In this document: piece by piece, positions 51,532-61,518 of the stretch | Layout of the letters: each line of letters starts with the position of its first letter | Position numbering within the stretch: the stretch's first letter is position 1 | Assembly (NCBI RefSeq): GCF_009908295.1 | Contig: NZ_JAAALO010000003.1 | Span: 682,001-746,000 of the forward strand | Source: Micromonospora rubida | Lineage (GTDB): Bacteria > Actinomycetota > Actinomycetes > Mycobacteriales > Micromonosporaceae | Length of the DNA stretch: 64,000 bases | Reading direction: 5' to 3' | The notes under the pieces: generated by a model | The model's input: only the letters and a program-made list of their open reading frames with translations | Databases searched by the model: none | What the model was told of the DNA's origin: nothing | Translations under genes and position numbers: made by a program

Positions 51532-52722
51532 ATGAAGGAATACCTCCTCATCGCGCTCGCCCTGCTCGGCGTGCTGATCCTCGGCGGCCTCGGGCTGGTG
51601 GTGCCACGGCTGCGTCGGCGCCCCGAACCGCCGCTGCCTGAGACGGAGGTGGACACCCGGGCCGAGGAGGACCTCGCCGGGCCGCCCGTCGAGGCATCCG
51701 AGTCCGACCTCTCCACCGGGATTTTGGTCGAGCCGCCGCCCGTGGTGGAGGCGCCCGCGCCCACCGTCGAGGTGCCCGAGCCGACCGCCGGCCGACTGGT
51801 CCGGCTGCGCTCCCGGCTGTCCCGCTCGCAGAACGCCTTCGGCAAGGGCCTGCTCGGGCTGCTCTCCCGCGACCACCTCGACGAGGACGCCTGGGAGGAG
51901 ATCGAGGACAGCCTGATCACCGCCGACGTCGGGATCGACGCCACCCGGGACATCGTCGACCGGCTCCGGGAGCGGACCAGGGTGCTCGGCACCCGGTCCG
52001 CCACCGAGCTGCGCGCCCTGCTCGCCGCCGAACTGGTCAACGCCCTCGACCCGAGCCTGGACCGGTCGCTGCTGACCGCCCCGAAGGACGGCGTCCCGGC
52101 GGTGCTGCTGGTGGTCGGGGTCAACGGCGCCGGCAAGACCACCACCTGCGGCAAGATCGCCCGGGTGCTGGTCGCCGACGGCCGTACCGTGCTGCTCGGC
52201 GCGGCCGACACCTTCCGCGCCGCCGCCGCCGACCAGCTGGAGACCTGGGGTGGCCGGGTCGGCGCGGAGACCGTCCGCGGGCCGGAGGCCGCCGACCCGG
52301 CCAGCGTGGCCTTCGACGCGGTCAAGCGGGGCATCGACACCGGCGTGGACACCGTGCTGATCGACACCGCCGGCCGGCTCCAGAACAAGATCGGCCTGAT
52401 GGACGAGCTGGGCAAGGTCAAGCGCGTCGTCGAGAAGCACGGCCCGATCGACGAGACCCTGCTCATCCTCGACGCCACCACCGGCCAGAACGGCCTTGAG
52501 CAGGCCCGGGTCTTCACCGAGGTGGTCAACGTGACCGGTGTGGTGCTGACCAAGCTCGACGGCACCGCCAAGGGCGGCATCGTGATCGCCGTACAGCGCA
52601 AGCTCGGCATTCCGGTCAAGCTGGTCGGCCTCGGCGAGGGCAAGGACGACCTGGCCCCGTTCGACCCGGCGCAGTTCGTCGACGCGCTGCTCGGCACCGA
52701 GCCGCTCGCCCGGGACGCGTAA
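51532..52722 (+). CDS. ftsY: Signal recognition particle receptor FtsY
   Basis: The 396-aa GTPase docks ribosome-SRP complexes at the membrane. An N-terminal membrane helix (YLLIALALLGVLILGGLGLV, residues 3-22) and a Pro/Glu-rich acidic region precede the N domain. The G domain has VVGVNGAGKTTTCGKIARVL near 192, LLGAADTFRAAAADQLETW near 222, LIDTAGRLQNKIGLMDELG near 278 and TKLDGTAKGGIVIAV near 342. CAGGAT 6 nt before the ATG suggests a leaderless mRNA. In relatives ftsY lies close behind smc, but here eight genes separate them. Confidence 0.97.
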   Translation: MKEYLLIALALLGVLILGGLGLVVPRLRRRPEPPLPETEVDTRAEEDLAGPPVEASESDLSTGILVEPPPVVEAPAPTVEVPEPTAGRLVRLRSRLSRSQNAFGKGLLGLLSRDHLDEDAWEEIEDSLITADVGIDATRDIVDRLRERTRVLGTRSATELRALLAAELVNALDPSLDRSLLTAPKDGVPAVLLVVGVNGAGKTTTCGKIARVLVADGRTVLLGAADTFRAAAADQLETWGGRVGAETVRGPEAADPASVAFDAVKRGIDTGVDTVLIDTAGRLQNKIGLMDELGKVKRVVEKHGPIDETLLILDATTGQNGLEQARVFTEVVNVTGVVLTKLDGTAKGGIVIAVQRKLGIPVKLVGLGEGKDDLAPFDPAQFVDALLGTEPLARDA

Positions 52723-52729
52723 CCTCGCA

Positions 52730-53593
52730 GTGACCAGTGACGATCGCGCCCACGCCGGATGGCGCGAGGACCGCCACCCGGCGCCGGGCCTCGGGAGACC
52801 GTACGTGACTTCGCAGGAGATCCCGCTGCACGGCGGGAACGTGAGCACCGTGGTCCGGGTGGGCGACACCGTCCGGCGCAACGCCGGGCCGTGGACCCCG
52901 TCCGTGCACGCCCTGCTGCGCCACCTGGAGTACGTCGGGTTCACCGGCGCCCCCCGGGCGCTCGGGATGGACGAGCGCAACCGCGAGGTGCTGTCGTACC
53001 TGGAGGGGGAGTGCGGGGAGTACCCGCTGGCCCCGCACTGGGTCACCGACGAGGCGTTGGTGACGGTCGCCACCATGCTGCGGATGTTCCACGACGCCCA
53101 GTACGGCTTCGCCCCGCCGCCCGGCGCGGTGTGGCGCTCCTTCGGGCCGCCGCCGCCGGACACCGAGGTGATCTGCCACCACGACGCCGCCCCGCACAAC
53201 GTCATCTGGCGGCCGGACGGCACCCTCGGGCTGATCGACTTCGACCTCGCCTCGCCGGGCGCGCGGATCTACGACGTGGCGTACGCGGCCTGGACCTGGG
53301 TGCCGATCTTCTCCGACCGGGACTCGATCACGCTGGGCTGGAATCGCCCGGACCGGCCGCGCCGGCTGCGGCTGTTCGCCGACGCGTACGGGCTGATCCC
53401 GCGCGACCGGCACCGGCTGATCCGGACCATCCGCAAGCGCGTCGTCGACCACGTCGAGGGCATCCGCCGGATGGCCGCCGCAGGCGAGCCGGCGTTCGTC
53501 CGGATCGTGCACAAGGGTCACCTCCGGCGCCCCATGCGCGACCTGCGCCTGCTCGACTACGAACGCCACGCCCTGGAGTACGCCCTCCGCTAA
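52730..53593 (+). CDS. Aminoglycoside phosphotransferase-like kinase
   Basis: The 287-aa protein has the APH/choline kinase fold: NVSTVVRVGDTVRRNAGPW near residue 38, the catalytic loop ICHHDAAPHNVIWRPDG (HxDxxxxN) near 145, the metal site LGLIDFDLASPGARIYDVAY near 165 and SDRDSITLGWNRPD. The family also phosphorylates sugars, choline and homoserine, so resistance should not be assumed. It starts 7 nt after ftsY and is probably co-transcribed. The GTG start lacks a good ribosome binding site, and a GTG at 52805 is an alternative. Confidence 0.85.
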   Translation: MTSDDRAHAGWREDRHPAPGLGRPYVTSQEIPLHGGNVSTVVRVGDTVRRNAGPWTPSVHALLRHLEYVGFTGAPRALGMDERNREVLSYLEGECGEYPLAPHWVTDEALVTVATMLRMFHDAQYGFAPPPGAVWRSFGPPPPDTEVICHHDAAPHNVIWRPDGTLGLIDFDLASPGARIYDVAYAAWTWVPIFSDRDSITLGWNRPDRPRRLRLFADAYGLIPRDRHRLIRTIRKRVVDHVEGIRRMAAAGEPAFVRIVHKGHLRRPMRDLRLLDYERHALEYALR

Positions 53594-53605
53594 CCTCACC
53601 CGCCC

Positions 53606-53695
53606 CGCACCCGCGCGCCCCGCACCCGCGCGCCCCGCACCCGCGCGCCCCGCACCCGCGCGCCGCGCGCCCGCGCGCCCCGCACCCGCGCGCCC
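53606..53695. repeat. 15-bp GC-only tandem repeat
   Basis: Units CGCACCCGCGCGCCC begin at 53606, 53621, 53636, 53651 and, after a rearranged stretch, 53681. They lie between the phosphotransferase stop and the palindromic element and code for nothing. Confidence 0.85.
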
Positions 53696-53710
53696 GCGCG
53701 CCCTGCGCCC

Positions 53711-53770
53711 GCACTTTCACGGAAAGAGTGGTCATTCCGACGGGGATGGCCACTCTTTCCGTGAAAGTGC
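53711..53770. repeat. Intergenic palindromic element, copy 2
   Basis: Perfect 21-bp arms (53711-53731 and 53750-53770; core TTTCACGGAAAGAGTGG) flank an 18-nt loop that can itself extend the stem. It is related to the element at 27787-27844. Confidence 0.88.
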
Positions 53771-54131
53771 GGGGAGGACGAGGCGGGGCGGGGCCTGGCG
53801 GTACTTCGACGGCTCGACCGCGTCGAACGGGCAAAGTCGAAGGGCGACCCGTGGCAGGTGTCGATGATGTCGGCAGGGCGTGCATCCCCGGGGGGCTGCC
53901 AAGCCGGAGACCCTCACGACTTTGCCGGAGCCGTGGGGGGAGGGGAGATGGGAGGGGTGGGCTGGTGGCGGTGAGGAGTTCTTCACACGTATGAAACACA
54001 GCGTCACGGGTTGGAAATCGACGGGTGACGGTGAAGGAAACAGGAGGCGACCAAGCTTCCGCGCATCCGGCGTACGGGCGACGCTGCCCCGGAAGCCGCG
54101 AAGGAGGGAACTTCACCTTTAGGAGGCCAGC
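53771..54131 (+). promoter_or_regulatory. amtB upstream region
   Basis: There is no gene in these 361 bp. The first 200 bp are GC-rich without clear signals. The composite GlnR site is at 53982-54041. A ribosome binding site, AGGAGG, stands at 54121-54126. Confidence 0.5.
53982..54041 (+). promoter_or_regulatory. Composite GlnR operator (three half-site pairs)
   Basis: The order is TTCAC-N6-GAAAC (53982-53997), then N5, GTCAC-N6-GAAAT (54003-54018), then N6, GTGAC-N7-GAAAC (54025-54041). The published GlnR pattern in actinomycetes is gTnAC-n6-GaAAC-n6-gTnAC-n6-GaAAC. The site ends 90 bp before amtB. Confidence 0.75.
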
Positions 54132-55908
<1,777 letters not shown>

Positions 55909-55923
55909 TCCGGAATGCGGAAG

Positions 55924-58368
55924 ATGACCTCGTTGATCAAGAGGAATGCGTCGGAAAGTGCCGGCGACGGTGACACAAACCTCTTGATCAACGAGGTCGT
56001 TGGCGTTGTTGGGGGGGTGGGGGAGGGGGCTCGGAGGGCTCGGGCGGAGGCGTTCGAGCGGTGGTTGGGGGGACTGCTGCCCTGGCCGGGTGGGGTGGCG
56101 TTGGTTGCCGTGGGCGGGCTCGGGCGGCGGGAGTGTGCCCCGTACGGGGACCTTGACCTGGTGTTGGTGCATGCCGGGGTGGGCGGGATGGACGAGTTGG
56201 CCCCGAAGGTCTGGTACCCGATCTGGGATGCCGGGCTGCGGCTGGACCACTCGGTGCGTACCGTCGCCGAGGCGCTCTCGGTGGGCCAGGACGACGTCAA
56301 GGTCGCCCTCGGCCTGCTCGACGCCCGGTTTGTCGCCGGGGACCGGGAACTGGCCGACACGCTGGTCCGGACCGCCACCGACCACTGGCGGCGCACCGCC
56401 GTACGCCGCCTCCCGGGCCTGCGGGAGATCACCACCGCCCGCTGGCAGGCCCACGGCGAGCTGGCCTTCCTGCTGGAGGGCGACCTCAAGGAGGCCGCCG
56501 GCGGGCTGCGCGACGTGGGCATCCTGCGGGCCATCGCCACCGCCGGCATCACCGACGCGCTGCGCCCCGCCGTCCGGGCCGCCCACCTGCGACTGCTCGA
56601 CACCCGCGACGCCCTGCACGAGCAGGCCGGCCGCCGGGTCGACCGGCTGGTCGCTCAGGAACGCGACGGGGTCGCCACCCGGCTCGGGCTACGGCAGCTC
56701 CAGCCCGACGCCGCGCAGCGACCTGAAGCCGTCGCGGGGCAGCTCCAGCCCGACGCAGGGCAGGGGGCGGGGGCCGTCGCGGGGCAGTTCCAGCCCGGCA
56801 CCGGGCAAGGGGCCTTCGTGCGCGACGGCGACGCGCTGCTGCGCCGGGTCGCCGGGGACGCCCGCACCGTCAGCCACGCCCTCGACGACGCCTGGCGGGC
56901 CGCCGACCGGCTGCGCTCCGGTCGCCGCAGGGGCGTCGGCTCCCGGCCGGTGCGCCGCCCGGTCGCCCGGGACGTCGTCGAGCACGACGGGGAGCTGGTG
57001 CTGGCCCGCACCGCCATCGGCGCCCGCCCCGACCCGAGCCTGTCGCTGCGGATGGCCGCCGCGGCGGGCACCACCCGACTGCCGATCGCCCGGGCCACCT
57101 GCGAGTGGCTGGCCGCGTACTGCCCACCGCTGCCGTCGCCGTGGCCCGCCGAGGCCCGCGCCGCGCTGATCACCCTGCTCGGGGCCGGTCCCGGCCTGGT
57201 GCCCGCCTGGGAGACCTGCGACCGGTACGGGCTGATCGACGGCTGGCTGCCCGAGTGGCCCCGGCTGCGCAGCCTGCCCCAGCACAACCCGGTGCACCGG
57301 TACACCCTCGACCGGCACCTCGTGCAGACCGCGTACGAGGCCGGTCGGCACACCCGCGAGGTGGACCGGCCGGACCTGCTGCTGCTCGGCGCGCTCCTGC
57401 ACGACATCGGCAAGGGGCTGCCGGGCGTGGGTGCCGCCGGGCATGAGCCCGTCGACGCCTTCGCAGACCACAGCATCGTCGGCGCGCCGCTGGCCGAGGC
57501 CGTGGCCGCTCGGATCGGCCTGCCCGGGCCCGAGGTGGCCCTGATCGGCACGCTGGTCCGGCTGCACCTGCTCCTGCCCGACGTGGCCACCCGCCGCGAC
57601 CTGTCCGACCCGGTGACCGTCGCCCGGGTGGCCGAGCAGGTCGGCGATCCGACCACCCTGGACCTGCTGCACGCCCTGGTCCGCGCCGACGCGGCGGCCA
57701 CCGGCCCGGCCGCCTGGTCGGACTGGAAGGGCCGGCTCGTCGCCGAGCTGGTCACCCGGGTCCGCACGGCGCTGGACACCGGCGTGCTGCCCGCCCCGCC
57801 CGCCCCGGACCCGGCGCTGGTCGCCGGGCCACTGCCGGTCGTACACCTGACCGGGGACCGGGTGGCGGTGGCCGCGGCCGACCGGCGGGGGCTGCTCGCG
57901 ACGGTGGCCGGCTGCCTGGCCCTGCACCGGCTGGAGGTGCTCGCCGCGGACGCCGCCACGGTCGACGGCCGGGCCCTGGTCGAGTTCCGGGTGCAACCCC
58001 GGTACGGCCTGCCGCCCGACCCGATCGCCCTCGGCGGCGACCTGCGCCGGGCGGTCGCCGGGGACGTCTCGGTCACCCAGCGCCTGCGCGGCCGGGCCCT
58101 CGCGGCGCGCGGCTGCGGGGCGGCGCCCCGGGTGGTCTGGCACCGGGAGGCGGCCACCGATGCGGTGCTGCTGGAGCTGCGTGCCGCCGACGCGGCGGGG
58201 CTGCTGTACCGGGTGACCTGCGCCCTCGACGAGGCCGGCGCCCAGGTTCGCGCGGCCCGCATCTCCACCCTCGGCGGCGACGTGGTGGACGCCTTCTACC
58301 TGGTCGGCGGCTGGCCCTCCGACGACGAGCGGGCCCGCCTGGAGGCCGCCGTCCTGGCCGCCGTGTGA
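55924..58368 (+). CDS. glnD: [Protein-PII] uridylyl/adenylyltransferase
   Basis: The product (814 aa from this start) modifies PII. The nucleotidyltransferase domain has AVGGLGRRECAPYGDLDLVL (GG-x11-D-x-D) near residue 60, and EGDLKEAAGGLRDVGILRA near 190. The HD domain shows LLLGALLHDIGKGLPGVG near 490. Two ACT domains close the protein (VAVAAADRRGLLATVAGCL near 640, LELRAADAAGLLYRVTCALD near 755). The start is uncertain: ATG 55924 has weak GGAA upstream, but the first codons fall in an inverted repeat, and GTG 56017 would give 783 aa. A 15-residue triple repeat interrupts the region before the HD domain. It is the third gene of the nitrogen operon. Confidence 0.92.
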   Translation: MTSLIKRNASESAGDGDTNLLINEVVGVVGGVGEGARRARAEAFERWLGGLLPWPGGVALVAVGGLGRRECAPYGDLDLVLVHAGVGGMDELAPKVWYPIWDAGLRLDHSVRTVAEALSVGQDDVKVALGLLDARFVAGDRELADTLVRTATDHWRRTAVRRLPGLREITTARWQAHGELAFLLEGDLKEAAGGLRDVGILRAIATAGITDALRPAVRAAHLRLLDTRDALHEQAGRRVDRLVAQERDGVATRLGLRQLQPDAAQRPEAVAGQLQPDAGQGAGAVAGQFQPGTGQGAFVRDGDALLRRVAGDARTVSHALDDAWRAADRLRSGRRRGVGSRPVRRPVARDVVEHDGELVLARTAIGARPDPSLSLRMAAAAGTTRLPIARATCEWLAAYCPPLPSPWPAEARAALITLLGAGPGLVPAWETCDRYGLIDGWLPEWPRLRSLPQHNPVHRYTLDRHLVQTAYEAGRHTREVDRPDLLLLGALLHDIGKGLPGVGAAGHEPVDAFADHSIVGAPLAEAVAARIGLPGPEVALIGTLVRLHLLLPDVATRRDLSDPVTVARVAEQVGDPTTLDLLHALVRADAAATGPAAWSDWKGRLVAELVTRVRTALDTGVLPAPPAPDPALVAGPLPVVHLTGDRVAVAAADRRGLLATVAGCLALHRLEVLAADAATVDGRALVEFRVQPRYGLPPDPIALGGDLRRAVAGDVSVTQRLRGRALAARGCGAAPRVVWHREAATDAVLLELRAADAAGLLYRVTCALDEAGAQVRAARISTLGGDVVDAFYLVGGWPSDDERARLEAAVLAAV
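55926..55998. repeat. 19-bp inverted repeat at the glnB-glnD junction
   Basis: GACCTCGTTGATCAAGAGG (55926-55944) and its exact complement (55980-55998) flank 35 nt. The core TTGATCAA is itself palindromic. It lies 17 nt after the glnB stop. Confidence 0.88.
56695..56829 (+). repeat. 45-bp triple repeat inside glnD
   Basis: Units start at 56695, 56740 and 56785 and code for QLQPDAAQRPEAVAG, QLQPDAGQGAGAVAG and QFQPGTGQGAFVRDG. Confidence 0.9.
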
Positions 58369-58374
58369 GGGACT

Positions 58375-58440
58375 GTTCCGGCCGCCGGGTGGGGGGCCGT
58401 TCCGGCCGCCGGGTGGGGGACCGTTCCGGCCGCCGGGCGA
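58375..58440. repeat. 24-bp triple direct repeat between glnD and ffh
   Basis: GTTCCGGCCGCCGGG begins at 58375, 58399 and 58423, each followed by a G-rich spacer. The first starts 6 nt after the glnD stop. Internal CCGGCCGCCGG is nearly self-complementary. The remaining gap to ffh contains TACCCT near 58535, a possible -10 box. Confidence 0.85.
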
Positions 58441-58609
58441 GGGGGGAACGGTCGTCCCCGCCCTGGGGCCCGCCTCCCGCCGCCGCGATCCCGCTGCCCG
58501 GCGGCGGGGCCGAAGCGCGGGCGCGGGCGGCGGGCTACCCTAGCCATGGCCGGACACCTGAGCCCGGCCGCGTTGTGCCCGCCGGAACACTGACAAACGG
58601 GATGTTCGC

Positions 58610-60169
58610 GTGTTTGACACCTTGAGTGACCGCCTCTCCGGGATCTTCACCAAGCTCCGCGGCAAGGGTCGGCTCACCGACGCCGACATCGACGCCACCG
58701 CGCGCGAGATCCGCATGGCGCTGCTGGAGGCCGATGTCGCCCTGCCGGTGGTCAAGGGCTTCATCGCGAACGTCAAGGAGCGGGCGCGCGGCGCGGAGGT
58801 CTCCCAGGCGCTGAACCCGGCGCAGATGATCGTCAAGATCGTCAACGAGGAGCTGATCAAGGTCCTCGGCGGCGAGGGGCGGCGGCTCCAGTTCGCCAAG
58901 CAGTCGCCGACGGTGATCATGCTCGCCGGCCTCCAGGGCTCCGGCAAGACCACCCTGGCCGGCAAGCTCGCCCGCTGGCTCAAGGCCCAGGGCCACCAGC
59001 CGCTGCTGGTCGCCGCCGACCTCCAGCGTCCCAACGCCGTCGGGCAGCTCCAGGTGCTCGGTGGCCGCGCCGGCGTCGAGGTGTACGCCCCGGAGCCCGG
59101 CAACGGCACCGGCGACCCGGTGCAGGTCGCGCGCGCCTCGATCGAGCACGCGAGGCGGGCCGCCCGGGACATCGTCATCGTCGACACCGCCGGCCGGCTC
59201 GGCATCGACACCGAGATGATGCGGCAGGCCGCCGACATCCGCGACGCGGTCAACCCGGACGAGGTCATCTTCGTCATCGACGCGATGGTCGGCCAGGACG
59301 CCGTACGCACCGCCGAGGCGTTCCGCGACGGTGTCGGCATCACCGGCGTCGTGCTCTCCAAGCTCGACGGCGACGCCCGGGGTGGCGCCGCGCTCTCGGT
59401 CCGCGAGGTGACCGGGCAGCCGATCCTGTTCGCCTCCACCGGCGAGAAGCTGGAGGACTTCGACGTCTTCCACCCCGACCGGATGGCCAGCCGGATCCTC
59501 GGCATGGGCGACGTCCTCACTCTGATCGAGCAGGCCGAGCAGGCCTTCGACTCCGATCAGAAGGAGAAGATGACCGCCAAGCTGATGGGCGGCGAGCAGT
59601 TCACCCTGGAGGACTTCCTCGACCAGCTCATCGCGGTCCGCCGGATGGGCCCGATCGCCAACGTGCTGGCCATGATGCCGGGCATGGGGCAGATGAAGGA
59701 CCAGCTCGCCGAGCTGGACGACAAGCACTTCGACCGGGTCACCGCGATCATCCGGTCGATGACCCCGGCCGAGCGCACCAACCCGAAGATCATCAACGGC
59801 TCCCGTCGGGCCCGGATCGCGGGCGGCTCGGGCGTCACGGTGATGGACGTCAACCAGCTGCTCAACCGCTTCACCGACGCGCAGAAGATGATGAAGCAGA
59901 TGGGCGGCATGATGGGCCTGCCCGGCGGCGGCCGGCGCAAGGCGACCAAGTCGCCGAAGAACAAGCGCAAGGGCACCAAGGGCGGCAACCGGCCGCGCAC
60001 CGGAGCGGGCGCCGGGATGCCGGGCGGCTTCCCGGGCGGCATGCCGCAGCTCCCGCCGGGCCTCGACCCGAACGACCTGGCCGGCGGGCAGGGCCTCCCG
60101 CCCGGCTTCAAGCTTCCGAAGATCGACTTCAACAAGCTCGGCAAGGGCGGCGACAACGGCCCCCGCTGA
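58610..60169 (+). CDS. ffh: Signal recognition particle protein Ffh
   Basis: The 519-aa GTPase binds signal peptides and 4.5S RNA. The NG domain shows TLSDRLSGIFTKLRGKGRLT, VIMLAGLQGSGKTTLAGKLA near residue 102, VIVDTAGRLGIDTEMMRQAA near 187 and SKLDGDARGGAALSVREVTG near 250. The M domain is methionine-rich (LAMMPGMGQMKDQLAEL, AQKMMKQMGGMMGLPGGG near 425). The C-terminal tail is Gly/Pro/Lys-rich, longer than in E. coli. GTG start at 58610. It is separated from glnD by a 241-bp gap with repeats, so it probably has its own promoter. Confidence 0.97.
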   Translation: MFDTLSDRLSGIFTKLRGKGRLTDADIDATAREIRMALLEADVALPVVKGFIANVKERARGAEVSQALNPAQMIVKIVNEELIKVLGGEGRRLQFAKQSPTVIMLAGLQGSGKTTLAGKLARWLKAQGHQPLLVAADLQRPNAVGQLQVLGGRAGVEVYAPEPGNGTGDPVQVARASIEHARRAARDIVIVDTAGRLGIDTEMMRQAADIRDAVNPDEVIFVIDAMVGQDAVRTAEAFRDGVGITGVVLSKLDGDARGGAALSVREVTGQPILFASTGEKLEDFDVFHPDRMASRILGMGDVLTLIEQAEQAFDSDQKEKMTAKLMGGEQFTLEDFLDQLIAVRRMGPIANVLAMMPGMGQMKDQLAELDDKHFDRVTAIIRSMTPAERTNPKIINGSRRARIAGGSGVTVMDVNQLLNRFTDAQKMMKQMGGMMGLPGGGRRKATKSPKNKRKGTKGGNRPRTGAGAGMPGGFPGGMPQLPPGLDPNDLAGGQGLPPGFKLPKIDFNKLGKGGDNGPR

Positions 60170-60237
60170 CGCGTGTCGGTGACGGTGGGCGACAATGTCG
60201 ACGCTCAGGGTGATATTGCCTCCTGGGGGGAGATGTC

Positions 60238-60414
60238 ATGACCGCAGCGCCGATCCTGCCCGAGCGGCATGAGTGGACGGTCGACGACCTGTCGAAGGAC
60301 CTTCCGTACGAACTGATCAACGGAAGGTTGATCCTGCCGTCGCCCACCCTGCTGCACCAGGACATGTGCGTCGAGCTCGCCGACCTCCGCCTGCTCGCCA
60401 CCGACGGGGAGTGA
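60238..60414 (+). pseudogene. Truncated Uma2-family (DUF820) endonuclease remnant
   Basis: The 58-codon frame begins TAAPILPERHEWTVDDLSKD and continues LPYELINGRLILPSPTLLHQ, the usual N-terminus of Uma2-family proteins. Those proteins are about 190 residues. Here the sequence jumps to VELADLRLLATDGE and stops, so the PD-(D/E)xK nuclease core is missing. ATG has GGGGGGAG upstream. It is most likely a decayed copy of a family that is very common in filamentous actinomycetes. Confidence 0.75.
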
Positions 60415-60432
60415 TCGGGTAGGACTGTGCAC

Positions 60433-61518
60433 ATGGCTCTGCATGTGCGCGGTGTGCTGCTCCCCGACGACGAGGTCCGGGATCTCTGGCTGGTCGGCGA
60501 CCGGGTCACCTTCGACCCGGTGCCCGGGGCGGAGACGGTCGTCGACGGCGGCTTCATCCTCCCCGGGTTGACCGACGCCCACTGCCACCTCGGCATCGCC
60601 CGGGGCGGCGCCCCGGTCACCTCCCTCGACCAGGCCCGCGCGCTGGCCCGCGCCGACCGGGACGCCGGGGTCCTCGCGATCCGCGACGCCGGCTCGCCGT
60701 ACCCGTACCCGGAGCTCGACGACGACCCGGAGCTGCCGCGACTGGCCCGCGCGGGCCGGCACGTCGCCCCGCCGAAGCGCTACCTGCGCGACATCGGCGT
60801 GGAGGTCGACGCGGCGGAGGTGGCCGCCACCGTCGCCGCCCAGGCCGCCGCCGGCAACGGCTGGGTCAAGCTGGTCGGCGACTGGATCGACCGGGGGGTC
60901 GGCGACCTCGCCCCCGCCTGGGACGCCGACACGATGACCGCCGCCGTGGCCGCCGCGCACGCCGCCGGGGCGCGGGCGGCGGTGCACACCTTCGCCGAGT
61001 CCGCCGTCGAGATCATGGTGCGGGCCGGGGTGGACTCGGTCGAGCATGGCACCGGGCTCAGCCTCGACCTGATCGACCTGATGGCCCGGCAGGGCACCGC
61101 CCTCGTCCCCACGATGATCAACATCGCCACGTTCGGCGGGATCGCCGAGCAGGCCCGCGCGAAGTTCCCCGGGTACGCCGACCACATGCTCGCCCTGCGC
61201 GACCGGTTCCCCGAGGTGGTCCGGTCCGCGTACGAGGCGGGGGTGCCCATCTACGTCGGCACCGACGCGGGCGGCGGCATCGACCACGGGCTGGCCGCCG
61301 AGGAGATGATGCTGCTGCACGAGCGGGCCGGCATGTCGGCGGTGGACGTCCTGGCCGCCGCCTCCTGGAAGGCGCGGGAGTGGCTGGGCTTCCCGGGCCT
61401 GGTCGAGGGCGGCCTCGCGGACCTCACCGTCTATCCGGAGGACCCCCGCCGGAACCTGTCGGTGGTCCGCACCCCCAGCCGGATCATTCTCCGCGGCCAC
61501 CCCCTCCGAAGAGGGTGA
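60433..61518 (+). CDS. Amidohydrolase family protein
   Basis: The 361-aa metal-dependent hydrolase has the family start VDGGFILPGLTDAHCHLGIA near residue 36 (HxH metal site) and AGVLAIRDAGSPYPYPE near 75. The metal-bridging lysine is likely in GNGWVKLVGDWIDRG near 142. AAVHTFAESAVEIMVRAGVD near 185, VEHGTGLSLDLIDLM near 206 and VGTDAGGGIDHGL (catalytic Asp) near 277 complete the set. It resembles imidazolonepropionase/prolidase-like members, and the substrate is unknown. ATG 60433 is preferred over GTG 60427 because TAGGAC stands 7 nt upstream. Its 3' end overlaps the convergent tetR gene by 35 bp. Confidence 0.88.
   Translation: MALHVRGVLLPDDEVRDLWLVGDRVTFDPVPGAETVVDGGFILPGLTDAHCHLGIARGGAPVTSLDQARALARADRDAGVLAIRDAGSPYPYPELDDDPELPRLARAGRHVAPPKRYLRDIGVEVDAAEVAATVAAQAAAGNGWVKLVGDWIDRGVGDLAPAWDADTMTAAVAAAHAAGARAAVHTFAESAVEIMVRAGVDSVEHGTGLSLDLIDLMARQGTALVPTMINIATFGGIAEQARAKFPGYADHMLALRDRFPEVVRSAYEAGVPIYVGTDAGGGIDHGLAAEEMMLLHERAGMSAVDVLAAASWKAREWLGFPGLVEGGLADLTVYPEDPRRNLSVVRTPSRIILRGHPLRRG

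Noticed and set aside
52730..53593. Calling the phosphotransferase an aminoglycoside resistance gene
   Set aside because: Only the general APH/choline-kinase fold is supported. No resistance subtype motif was recognised and the gene is linked to ftsY.
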